A DNA stretch of 64,000 nucleotides from Phyllobacterium zundukense (GTDB lineage Bacteria > Pseudomonadota > Alphaproteobacteria > Rhizobiales > Rhizobiaceae), in the NCBI RefSeq assembly GCF_002764115.1, contig NZ_CP017940.1, positions 3,446,501 through 3,510,500 of the forward strand. The letters run 5' to 3'. Shown here piece after piece: positions 35,534 through 43,393 of the stretch. Position numbers and translations under genes: made by a program. Numbering within the stretch: position 1 is the stretch's first letter; the number at the start of each line of letters is the position of its first letter. Under the pieces are notes generated by a model. It made no database searches. It worked only from the letters and a program-made list of their open reading frames with translations, and was not told the DNA's origin.

Positions 35534-36655
35534 ATGCCCGCATCGAATAGTCGTATCAATGTCGCCATTCTCGCTGTGCCGGAAGTTACGGCATCCGCGC
35601 TGTACGGCATGTTCGATCTGTTTTCTTCTCCCGGCCGTGATTGGTCCTTTATCGTGACGGGCGAGGCTGGCGAACAACGCATGTACCCATACATCGCCGC
35701 CCGCACGAGAAAACGGTTCCTTGCCGCGAATGGAATCTGGGTGAAGCCCGACTATGATTTCAAATCATGCCCGAAGCCGGACATCGTGTGCATCCCGGAT
35801 TTCTTCGTCAATCCTGGTGACAGCATAGCCGGAAGCTATGATCCCGAGGCAGGGTGGCTTAAGCAGTCCCATGCGAATGGCGCCATGCTGGCAAGCGCCT
35901 GTTCAGGTGCGGTGCTGCTGGGTGAAGCCGGGCTTCTCACCGATTGTGAGGCGACAATTCATTGGGGCTATGTAGCGACTCTCACGAACAACTATCCGGG
36001 CGTTAAGGTCAGGATGGATCGGTCGCTCGTGCTGAGTGGCGAGGCGCAGCGCATCGTCATGGCGGGCGGCGGATCGAGCTGGCAGGATCTTGCCCTCTAC
36101 CTTATCGCCCGTTTTGTTGGTCTAAAGGAAGCGATGGAGGTTGCCAAGGTTTACATGCTGCAGTGGCATGACATGGGTCAGCAGCCATTTGCATCGCTCA
36201 TGAGCCTGCGACAGACGACCGATGCAGTGATTAACAGATGCCAGGAATGGCTGGCAATGAACTACAAGACACGCGCCCCGGTCGCCGCCATGATAGCACG
36301 TTCCGGACTGCCGGAACGCTCGTTTATCCGCCGCTTTGCCAAGGCGACGGGCATGAAACCCCTCGACTATGTGCACGCGCTGCGGCTCGAAGAAGCCAAA
36401 CAAATGCTGGAAACCACCGATATGCGGATCGAAGCCATAGCCAATGAAGCCGGCTATGAGGACACGAGCTTCTTCGGCCGCCTGTTCCGCCGCTCGACGG
36501 GCTTGTCTCCGGCACACTATCGTCTTCGTTTTGGCTCGTTGCACCAGGCACTCAACACAACTAAAAAATTTGATGAAACTGATCTGCGCGTTGAGATTGA
36601 GTCCGCAACCGGCCTAATAGCGGTCGTTGAGGACGCGACGAAAGGAGTGGACTAG
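35534..36655 (+). CDS. GlxA family regulator (DJ-1/PfpI domain plus AraC HTH)
   Basis: A 373-aa regulator built like the one at 21.6 kb but not a close copy. The DJ-1/PfpI domain (about 8-195) includes LASACSGAVLLGEAGLLTD with the elbow Cys; the AraC HTH pair (about 235-335) includes RSGLPERSFIRRFAKATGM and AGYEDTSFFGRLFRRSTGL. It lies divergent from the BBE oxidoreductase gene, its likely target. The C-terminal 35 residues beyond the HTH are poorly conserved in type. Confidence 0.85.
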   Translation: MPASNSRINVAILAVPEVTASALYGMFDLFSSPGRDWSFIVTGEAGEQRMYPYIAARTRKRFLAANGIWVKPDYDFKSCPKPDIVCIPDFFVNPGDSIAGSYDPEAGWLKQSHANGAMLASACSGAVLLGEAGLLTDCEATIHWGYVATLTNNYPGVKVRMDRSLVLSGEAQRIVMAGGGSSWQDLALYLIARFVGLKEAMEVAKVYMLQWHDMGQQPFASLMSLRQTTDAVINRCQEWLAMNYKTRAPVAAMIARSGLPERSFIRRFAKATGMKPLDYVHALRLEEAKQMLETTDMRIEAIANEAGYEDTSFFGRLFRRSTGLSPAHYRLRFGSLHQALNTTKKFDETDLRVEIESATGLIAVVEDATKGVD

Positions 36656-36847
36656 CGAACCGCAAGGGCAAGAAGCCCTTCAAATTACGCTCTGATTCCG
36701 GTGTTTGTTCAAGACCGTAACGTGCGGATGCCGATAACAGGCGAATTTCGAGCACTTTCGATTGTAGCGTAATGTCTATTCGCTCGAGATGATGTGGTTG
36801 TCTCGTGTTTAATCCTCATTCATGACAACGGACAGTCAAAACATTGC

Positions 36848-36910
36848 ATTGGAAAAAATTTAGTATATATACTTCCAATAATAGAAATACATCCTTCCAA
36901 TTTTTTCAAT
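36848..36910. promoter_or_regulatory. repeated TTCCAAT sites upstream of the Lrp-type gene
   Basis: ATTGGAA (36848-36854) and two TTCCAAT copies (36873-36879, 36895-36901) lie in an A+T-rich leader. The outer parts (ATTGGAAAAAATT and AATTTTTTCAAT) form a near-perfect inverted repeat. Lrp/AsnC proteins bind such A+T-rich arrays; the link is inferred. Confidence 0.4.
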
Positions 36911-36912
36911 TT

Positions 36913-37443
36913 ATGAAAGTGTGGCGCTTGCGAGAGCATTTGGATCAAACGGATCGCAAGTTGGTCGAACTGCTGTCGCGAGATGCGCAGCTCGGTGTGA
37001 ATCGTCTTGCTGAAAAGATGGCGATATCAGTGCCAACCGTGCGCTCGCGTCTTCGTAATCTCCTGAGCAAGAACCTTATCAAAATTGTCGGATTGCTAAA
37101 TCTGTCTGAGCGACCCGAATTGATCTCTGCGATCGTCGGTATCAATGCCCGGGGGCATGGCCGCGCCCGCGAGATCGCGCTGCGGATAGCCGAGCTCCCG
37201 TTCGTCAACTCGGCCTGTGTTGTAACCGGCCGTTTCGACATCATCGTCGATGTCGTCGTGGCTGGCGATGTCGCTGACCTCTATCGCGTCACCAGCGAAC
37301 TAATTCCGGGAGTGGGTGAGCCGGGAGAGATCACGCGCACCGAAACGTTCGTTGTCATGGCTGCGTGCAACAAATGGGTGAGCCTGCCCAAGGGCTGTTG
37401 GTCGAGCGGCATAGAAGCGTCCTCGCGCGAAGTGTCGTCTTGA
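36913..37443 (+). CDS. Lrp/AsnC family transcriptional regulator
   Basis: A 176-aa (from ATG 36913) feast-famine regulator. The HTH is LDQTDRKLVELLSRDAQLGVNRLAEKMAISVPTVRSRL, split here as helix 1-2 and recognition helix; the RAM effector domain follows (about 75-150: AIVGINARGHG, FVNSACVVTGRFDIIVDVVV). No strong ribosome-binding site precedes 36913, and an upstream ATG (36844) exists, so the start is uncertain. It precedes the amino-acid importer genes on the same strand and probably regulates them in response to an amino acid. Confidence 0.85.
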   Translation: MKVWRLREHLDQTDRKLVELLSRDAQLGVNRLAEKMAISVPTVRSRLRNLLSKNLIKIVGLLNLSERPELISAIVGINARGHGRAREIALRIAELPFVNSACVVTGRFDIIVDVVVAGDVADLYRVTSELIPGVGEPGEITRTETFVVMAACNKWVSLPKGCWSSGIEASSREVSS

Positions 37444-37586
37444 AACTAGGTGATCAAAACGCACATCGTAATTCTTGATATAAAAAATACTATTGCGACG
37501 TTTCCTGGTGAGGACGATTGCGGACGTCAGAAGCAAATAGCCCAAATAGGGTGGGAACATAATAAATATAACACGGAGGAATACCA

Positions 37587-38375
37587 ATGAAGATCGCCAA
37601 ACTATTTATAGCAGGACTTGCGCTGCTGACCACCGCCAGCCTCGCAAACGCCGGAACTCTCGACGACATTACCAAGCGCGGAGAACTTCGGGTCGCTGTT
37701 CAGACACAAGGGCCTCCCTTTTCCATGGTCGATCAGGCTGGCAAGCGCACCGGCAGCTCGGTCGAGCTTGCCGAACTGATGGCGAAAGAAATGGGCGTAA
37801 AAATCACGTTCCAGGATTACGATTGGGACGGCTTGATCCCGGCGCTTCTTTCCGGCAAGGCCGATCTGCTGGTTGCGGACATGACCCCGACACTGGCACG
37901 AGCGATGAAAGTCGCCTTCACCAAGCCTTTCATGTACACGGGCAGCACTGTCTTCGCCAAGGCAGACAGCAAGTTCGGGACAATGGAAGCATGCAAGGCG
38001 AAAGGCACGAAGATCGCCGTGCTCCTCGGCGCGACGGGTGAGAAAGTGGCAAAGGCGACTTTTCCGGATGCCGATATCAAAAGCTACAAGGGTGGCGGTC
38101 CGCTCCTGCTTGATGCGATTAATAACGGCCAGGCCGATTGCGGCGTGAACGATGTGTCGGCGGTCAAGGGTCAGCAGGCTGCCTATCCAGCCGGAAGCTT
38201 CACGATCATGCCGGAAACTCTATCGAAAGAACCCCTCGCTTTCGCCACGCGCTACGACGAGCAGGATCTCCTTGTCTGGATGAACCTCTTCCTCGATCAG
38301 GTCGCCCTCGATGGCCGTCTGCAGAAGAACCTGGATTACTGGGTCAATTCTGAAGACTGGAAGAAAGACCACTAG
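37587..38375 (+). CDS. amino-acid ABC transporter substrate-binding protein
   Basis: A 262-aa family 3 periplasmic binding protein. Signal peptide: MKIAKLFIAGLALLTTASLA, cut after ANA. GELRVAVQTQGPPFSMVDQAG, VELAELMAKEMGV and the ligand strand DGLIPALLSGKADLLVADMT follow the His/Gln/Arg/opine class; a cysteine pair (EACKAKG, QADCGVND) may bridge. GGAGGA lies 8 nt before the ATG. It precedes two permeases and the ATPase, separated from them by a strong hairpin. Confidence 0.92.
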   Translation: MKIAKLFIAGLALLTTASLANAGTLDDITKRGELRVAVQTQGPPFSMVDQAGKRTGSSVELAELMAKEMGVKITFQDYDWDGLIPALLSGKADLLVADMTPTLARAMKVAFTKPFMYTGSTVFAKADSKFGTMEACKAKGTKIAVLLGATGEKVAKATFPDADIKSYKGGGPLLLDAINNGQADCGVNDVSAVKGQQAAYPAGSFTIMPETLSKEPLAFATRYDEQDLLVWMNLFLDQVALDGRLQKNLDYWVNSEDWKKDH

Positions 38376-38397
38376 CCAATTGTGGTTGCGGACGGTT

Positions 38398-38426
38398 TTA
38401 CATGGGGCCTGTCAGGTCCCATGTAA
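38398..38426 (+). other. stable intercistronic hairpin
   Basis: TTACATGGG and CCCATGTAA form a perfect nine-pair stem, extended by a G-T pair and GC pairing toward the loop CTGTCAG. It lies 23 bp after the binding-protein stop and 57 bp before the first permease. Such hairpins often protect the binding-protein mRNA or partly terminate, giving excess binding protein over permease. Confidence 0.6.
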
Positions 38427-38482
38427 GCCATCCGACCGCTTTGTGACTGCGCTCGTTTCGCCGCCTGAGGGATCGTCCCGGC

Positions 38483-39160
38483 ATGCTTGAAAACTTCAGC
38501 TTTCGCACCATCGTCGAATACCTGCCCTTGTTCGGGGAGGGATTCGTCGCGACGCTTTGGCTCTCCATCGTTTCGTTTGCAGGTGCTCTTGCTGTTGGCA
38601 TCATCCTGTGTGCGATGAACTTGCAGCGCTCACAGGTGCTGAAGCTTCCCGCCAAGATGTATATCGACGCGATCCGTGCGACGCCGCTGCTGGCACAGCT
38701 TTACTTTCTCTATTTCGGCCTGCCCCGACTGGGCGTGGTGTTGCCGGAGCTCTTCGTCGGCATTCTGGCACTGTCCCTGAACAGCGGCGCCTACATTGCC
38801 GAGATCATCCGTGCCGGCATCCTGTCGATCTCGCGCGGACAGGTAGAGGCTGGCGTGGCTTCAGGTATGACCTATGCCCAGCGTATGCGTCTTGTGATCT
38901 TGCCGCAGGCCATCCGGGTAACCATTCCACCCCTCCTCGGCCAGGCCATCGTTCTGGTGAAGGACTCCGCATTGCTCTCACTGATTTCCGTTTCGGAACT
39001 GACACGAGCCGGTCAGCTTCTTGCCTCCGACCGCTTCATGCCCGCTGAGGGTTTCATTACGACTGCCGCGTGCTATCTCGTGCTCTATTACGGATTGAAG
39101 TTACTGGCGGTTCTGTCGGCAAGCTGGCTCGGCGTGCGACCGATCGGGAGCCGCACATGA
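38483..39160 (+). CDS. amino-acid ABC transporter permease
   Basis: A 225-aa inner-membrane permease of the His/Glu/Gln/Arg/opine class with about five membrane segments. YIDAIRATPLLAQLYFLYFGLP is the class N-terminal signature, and EAGVASGMTYAQRMRLVILPQA is the EAA coupling loop. Its TGA overlaps the second permease ATG (ATGA), so the two subunits are made in equal amounts. With the second permease it forms the heterodimeric channel. Confidence 0.9.
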   Translation: MLENFSFRTIVEYLPLFGEGFVATLWLSIVSFAGALAVGIILCAMNLQRSQVLKLPAKMYIDAIRATPLLAQLYFLYFGLPRLGVVLPELFVGILALSLNSGAYIAEIIRAGILSISRGQVEAGVASGMTYAQRMRLVILPQAIRVTIPPLLGQAIVLVKDSALLSLISVSELTRAGQLLASDRFMPAEGFITTAACYLVLYYGLKLLAVLSASWLGVRPIGSRT

Positions 39161-39831
39161 TCTGGTTCCAGCTCCAAAGCCTGATCGGCAGCTACCCTCT
39201 GGCATTGCGCGGTCTTGGCATGACTGTTGCCCTGTCCGGGATAAGCCTTGTGCTCGGTACCTTGATCGGGTTCACACTCGGCGTCTTAAGAACGAGCCGC
39301 AACCGGTTGATCAGTAGGGTCATCGGGGTCTGGATCGATCTCATCCGGGGAACACCGTTCCTCGTCCAGATATTTCTTATCTTCTTTATCCTGCCGGAAT
39401 TAGGTGTGGAACTTGACGCATTCACGGCTGGCATCATCGCGCTGACCAATCTCGCCGCCTGCTTCATTTGCGAAATCGTTGCCGCCGGCATCCGTTCCGT
39501 GCCGACGGGTCAGGTCGAGGCGGCGCTCGCGTCCGGCCTGTCACAGTGGCAACGGATGCGGCAGGTGGTATTGCCGCAAGCGATGCGGGTTTCCCTGCCG
39601 CCGCTCGTTGGGCAATACGTTCTCCTCATCAAGGATTCGTCCGTCGTCTCCGCTATTGGCCTGACGGACCTTACCCGTGTCGGCTGGCTCGTGGTTCAGC
39701 GCGTACCCAACGGGCTGCTCGTGTTCGCCATTGTCGGCATCGGCTATTTCGCCGTGTGCTATCCGCTCATCCTGCTCGCCCGCCGGCTGGAGAGACGCAT
39801 GAATGCTGCCCACGGCGAGGTGCAACTGTGA
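39157..39831 (+). CDS. amino-acid ABC transporter permease, second subunit
   Basis: A 224-aa permease of the same class: WIDLIRGTPFLVQIFLIFFILP and EAALASGLSQWQRMRQVVLPQA correspond to the signature and EAA loop of its partner. The ATG overlaps the upstream stop by four bases, which settles the start. The ATPase gene follows 34 bp later. Confidence 0.9.
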   Translation: MIWFQLQSLIGSYPLALRGLGMTVALSGISLVLGTLIGFTLGVLRTSRNRLISRVIGVWIDLIRGTPFLVQIFLIFFILPELGVELDAFTAGIIALTNLAACFICEIVAAGIRSVPTGQVEAALASGLSQWQRMRQVVLPQAMRVSLPPLVGQYVLLIKDSSVVSAIGLTDLTRVGWLVVQRVPNGLLVFAIVGIGYFAVCYPLILLARRLERRMNAAHGEVQL

Positions 39832-39865
39832 AGTATTCGAACTCCACCAATGAAGGCAGCCTGAT

Positions 39866-40594
39866 ATGATCGAATTTCGCGGCGTCAACAAATGGTTCGG
39901 AGCGCTCCACGTTCTCAAGGACATTACGCTCAGCGTCGAGCCGCGTGAGGTCGTTGTCGTATGCGGGCCGAGCGGTTCGGGTAAGAGCACCCTCATCCGC
40001 TGCATCAATGGTCTTGAGACGATCAAGGACGGCAGTCTTGTGGTCGATGGACAGCGTTTGGGTGATCGCGCCACCAACATGACCGAATTGCGCACGGAGA
40101 TTGGCTTCGTTTTCCAGTCCTTCAATCTCTACCCGCATAAGACAGCGCTCGAAAACGTCACGCTCGCGCCGATCCATGTTCGGAAAATTCCACGCCCTGA
40201 AGCCGAATCTGCAGGACGCGAAATGCTGGCGAAAGTCGGACTGGCCGAGAAATTCAATGCCTATCCTGCCGAACTTTCCGGCGGTCAGCAGCAGCGGGTC
40301 GCCATTGCCCGCTGCCTCTGCATGCGCCCAAAAATCATGCTGTTCGACGAGCCCACTTCGGCACTCGATCCTGAGATGATCAGCGAGGTACTCGACGTGA
40401 TGGTAGGAGTGGCCGAAGAAGGCATGACCATGATGGTGGTGACACATGAGATGGGTTTTGCCCGTAAAGTTGCACAGCGGGTCGTATTCATGGATGAAGG
40501 CGCGGTTGTTGAAACCGGGACACCCGAAGAGTTTTTCTCCGACCCTAAAACTCATCGAAGCCGCGCCTTCCTGAGCAAAATCCTACGTCACTGA
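39866..40594 (+). CDS. amino-acid ABC transporter ATP-binding protein
   Basis: A 242-aa polar amino-acid importer ATPase (GlnQ/HisP type). Walker A is [18 protein letters not shown], the signature [15 protein letters not shown], Walker [15 protein letters not shown], and the switch His is in VVTHEMGFA. It energises the two permeases upstream. Its stop is followed almost at once by a tandem 19-bp duplication. Confidence 0.95.
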   Translation: MIEFRGVNKWFGALHVLKDITLSVEPREVVVVCGPSGSGKSTLIRCINGLETIKDGSLVVDGQRLGDRATNMTELRTEIGFVFQSFNLYPHKTALENVTLAPIHVRKIPRPEAESAGREMLAKVGLAEKFNAYPAELSGGQQQRVAIARCLCMRPKIMLFDEPTSALDPEMISEVLDVMVGVAEEGMTMMVVTHEMGFARKVAQRVVFMDEGAVVETGTPEEFFSDPKTHRSRAFLSKILRH

Positions 40595-40597
40595 TCG

Positions 40598-40635
40598 GTC
40601 GAAGCATCAGGAGATAGTCGAAGCATCAGGAGATA
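40598..40635 (+). repeat. tandem 19-bp duplication carrying a ribosome-binding site
   Basis: GTCGAAGCATCAGGAGATA occurs twice with no gap (40598-40616, 40617-40635). Each copy contains AGGAG; the second lies 6 nt before ATG 40637. It probably arose by slippage. Confidence 0.9.
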
Positions 40636-40636
40636 T

Positions 40637-40702
40637 ATGTGGCACAGCGTTTTCAATCGCTTCGCCCCTATCAGCGATCACCCGCCTCACGGCAACCCAT
40701 AA
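40637..40702 (+). CDS. possible 21-aa leader peptide
   Basis: ATG 40637 opens a frame MWHSVFNRFAPISDHPPHGN plus P before TAA 40700-40702. It has a better ribosome-binding site (AGGAGATAT) than the oxidase gene that starts 10 bp after its stop, so it may couple translation into the oxidase. No family match is recognised. It could equally be a fortuitous frame. Confidence 0.35.
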   Translation: MWHSVFNRFAPISDHPPHGNP

Positions 40703-40712
40703 GCGAGCGCGA

Positions 40713-41996
40713 ATGAGCTATATCGATACTTTCTACCGGCGAACCATCGACGACAATTGCGCCTTTCCAGTATTGTCAGATATTGCGGAATGCGACACCT
40801 GCGTCATCGGAGGTGGCCTCGCAGGCATAACGACAGCTCTGCAATTGCTACGCGCGGGCCAGGCAGTCGTTATACTGGAAGCCGAACGCATCGGCTGGGG
40901 CGCTTCCGGACGCAATGGCGGTTTTGTCAGTCCGGGTTATGCCAAGGACGCCGATGCGATCGAGCGTGCCGTGGGCGCTGACCACGCCCGCAAACTGCAC
41001 GCCCTGTCGATCGAAGGCATGAAATTTGTGCGCGATACAATCGGTGAATTGGACATTGTCGCCGCAGCACCCACGCACGGAATTATGCGCGTAGTTCGTT
41101 ACGAGAACAGCCAAACTCTTCTCGCGCGTGCTGACTATCTCCAGCGCGAATTCGATTATTCTGTCGAGTACATGAGCCGGGACCAAGTGCAGGATGTCCT
41201 TCGCTCGAAACGCTATTTTCAGGCGCTACGCGATCCGCAGGCGTTTCACATACATCCGCTCAATTATCTTCGCGCTGTAGCGCGGGAAATCGAGCGACTG
41301 GGCGGAAGAATATTTGAAGGCAGCCCGGCCTTATCATGTGATTTCAGTCGATCCGAGAAAATCGTCCGGACGGCTCGGGGAGAGATAAGAACGCGGCGCG
41401 TCGTCGTCGCAGGCGGAGGGTATACGACGGGACTAATTCCGAAAATGAAACGCAGCTTTCTGCCTATCGCCACCTACGTCATGATGACAGAAGAAGCTCC
41501 GGATCTTATTCGCCAAGCCATCACCACGACCGACGCAGTTGGCGATAATCGGCGAGCCGGGGATTATTATCGCGTCGTCGAGGGCGGCAAGCGTCTGCTC
41601 TGGGGCGGGCGCATCACCACGAGGGCCGCGTCATCTGCAGCCCTAGCCGCTGAACTACGCCGGGAAATGGCGCGCACCTATCCGCAACTCGCTGACTTGA
41701 AAATCGAAACTTCCTGGTCAGGGCTGATGTCATATGCACGACATCTCATGCCCCAGATCGGGCAACTGCACCCGGATGTGTGGTACTGCACGGCATTTGG
41801 GGGTCATGGACTGAACACGACAGCGATTGGCGGCAAGGTGATCGCTGAGGCAATCCTGGGCGAGTCCGATCGCTATGAATTATTCAAGCCGTTTGGTCTT
41901 GTGTGGGCTGGAGGCATTGGCGGCTTGACCGCTGCGCAACTCACCTACTGGAAACTGCAAGCACAGGATTGGTGGCGCGAACGATCGTCTGTGTGA
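40713..41996 (+). CDS. FAD-dependent oxidoreductase (DAO family, gamma-glutamylputrescine oxidase-like)
   Basis: A 427-aa flavoenzyme. CDTCVIGGGLAGITTALQLL is the dinucleotide-binding GxGxxG, then ILEAERIGWGASGRNGGFV, the typical segment of PuuB-like amine/amino-acid oxidases, and near the C-terminus the second FAD segment FGGHGLNTTAIGGKVIAEAI. It should oxidise an amine or secondary amino acid to imine plus H2O2. Placement after an amino-acid importer suggests it acts on the imported compound. The weak ribosome-binding site implies coupling to the upstream short frame. Confidence 0.87.
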   Translation: MSYIDTFYRRTIDDNCAFPVLSDIAECDTCVIGGGLAGITTALQLLRAGQAVVILEAERIGWGASGRNGGFVSPGYAKDADAIERAVGADHARKLHALSIEGMKFVRDTIGELDIVAAAPTHGIMRVVRYENSQTLLARADYLQREFDYSVEYMSRDQVQDVLRSKRYFQALRDPQAFHIHPLNYLRAVAREIERLGGRIFEGSPALSCDFSRSEKIVRTARGEIRTRRVVVAGGGYTTGLIPKMKRSFLPIATYVMMTEEAPDLIRQAITTTDAVGDNRRAGDYYRVVEGGKRLLWGGRITTRAASSAALAAELRREMARTYPQLADLKIETSWSGLMSYARHLMPQIGQLHPDVWYCTAFGGHGLNTTAIGGKVIAEAILGESDRYELFKPFGLVWAGGIGGLTAAQLTYWKLQAQDWWRERSSV

Positions 41997-42154
41997 CCGC
42001 GCTGAGCAATCTACGATCATCGCGACCTATCCAAGAACCATCAGACGGCGACCGTTCTGAGCAGGGATTTTGAATTGGCGCGTAGAACGTGAGGCGTTAG
42101 CTCTTCGCCGAGCCACGCCAATTCGCAAGCGGTGTCCCACGATGGCCTTATACC

Positions 42155-43393
42155 CTAGTATGCTATTTGCCCGCTCAACGATTGGGAAAGTGAAGTGCCG
42201 ACCTGCTGAAACTGCCGAGTAAACTCGCGACGCGCAGCAGGACTGACTATGGCGGCTGGCGCCGTCGCTGCCGCACCCGCAGTTGAGCCCACCACCCGCA
42301 TTGTTCCCAGTGCGGTTATCCCGACCCGGTCGGCAAGTGTGACTTCGCCTGTATCGAGCGACTGCCCGGACAGGCGCTTACCGAGAAGCTGCACCATTTC
42401 CGGACTTTCGGCGAAGGTGTTGTGAGCGAGCGGATCGCCCGCCTTGACGTCTGTTGTATCAATGACGGTGATGCCGAGGGCCTTGAGTTGGGATGCGTAA
42501 GGCCGCACATCGGCAGAACCGACACGGTCAACATCACCTGAAATCCATTTGGAAACGGCGAGCGCTCGATCGCCCCTTGAGGCGAAGATTGTAAATTGCG
42601 GGCGCTTAGGGCCCATTTCGATGAGCTGGCGCCGGAACACATCGACATCGATATCCGGCCATGCGAGGACGACGTTCCTGATCTTTGGTGAGATGCCATT
42701 GTCTCGCATGGCCATGCCACGCAGCGCTTCCACTGCAAGCCAGCTTCCCATCGAATGGGCGAGAACCGTGACCTCGGTTACATCGGGACTTTTCGCCGCC
42801 TGACGAAGTAGCTCTTCCAGTGCAAAACGGGAAAAGTTCGTGCTCTCCTTGTCATAGACATAATCGAACACGCTCGCTCGCGACGGCCAGGTGAACAGGA
42901 CGGGCGCGGCATCCGTCCCGGCATCATGCGCAATCTGCGCGAAACGATAAACTGCGTCGGAATAGGAATTGTTGAAGCCGTGTACGAAAACAAGGACGCG
43001 CTTCTTTCGTCCCTGGTTGTGTTTTAGCCAATCGAGGACCTGACTTTCAGAGCCGAGTTTTTCCGTTTTGAGCGTCACAAAGTCCCTCGCGGGATCACCT
43101 GGGAGCCGGGCGGGCCACTGGATCTCTCCGATTTTCCGCTTCTTGTCGGGTGGTACCGAGACGACGATATTTGTCAGCGAAATTGCTTTTCCGCGCTCGC
43201 CGGAGAAGAGTTCGCCCGGATCGGTTACCGGTTCCCGTGTCGTCGCGACGAGCATGTCCACCCTACTCGCATCCGGCGCAGTCCCTGCGACCGGCGCAAG
43301 CACGTTTCCAGGATGCGTTGCACAAGCCGAGAGCATGAAAGACAGCGCGATGGCGGTATATCTCACAGGTTTCGACGGTTTGCCCACCTTCAT
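42155..43393 (-). CDS. alpha/beta hydrolase lipoprotein (DUF900 type)
   Basis: A 412-aa exported lipoprotein: signal YTAIALSFMLSACATHPG with lipobox LSAC. The hydrolase domain (about 100-330) has VLVFVHGFNNSYSDAVYRFA (HG oxyanion turn) and the nucleophile elbow VLAHSMGSWLAVEAL. FTWPSRASVFDYVYDKES is characteristic of the DUF900 group. The ATG overlaps the RND pump stop (ATGA), which rules out the much longer upstream open frame. As last gene of the RND operon it may hydrolyse an exported or toxic ester at the periplasmic face; the substrate is unknown. Confidence 0.82.
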   Translation of the reverse strand: MKVGKPSKPVRYTAIALSFMLSACATHPGNVLAPVAGTAPDASRVDMLVATTREPVTDPGELFSGERGKAISLTNIVVSVPPDKKRKIGEIQWPARLPGDPARDFVTLKTEKLGSESQVLDWLKHNQGRKKRVLVFVHGFNNSYSDAVYRFAQIAHDAGTDAAPVLFTWPSRASVFDYVYDKESTNFSRFALEELLRQAAKSPDVTEVTVLAHSMGSWLAVEALRGMAMRDNGISPKIRNVVLAWPDIDVDVFRRQLIEMGPKRPQFTIFASRGDRALAVSKWISGDVDRVGSADVRPYASQLKALGITVIDTTDVKAGDPLAHNTFAESPEMVQLLGKRLSGQSLDTGEVTLADRVGITALGTMRVVGSTAGAAATAPAAIVSPAARREFTRQFQQVGTSLSQSLSGQIAY

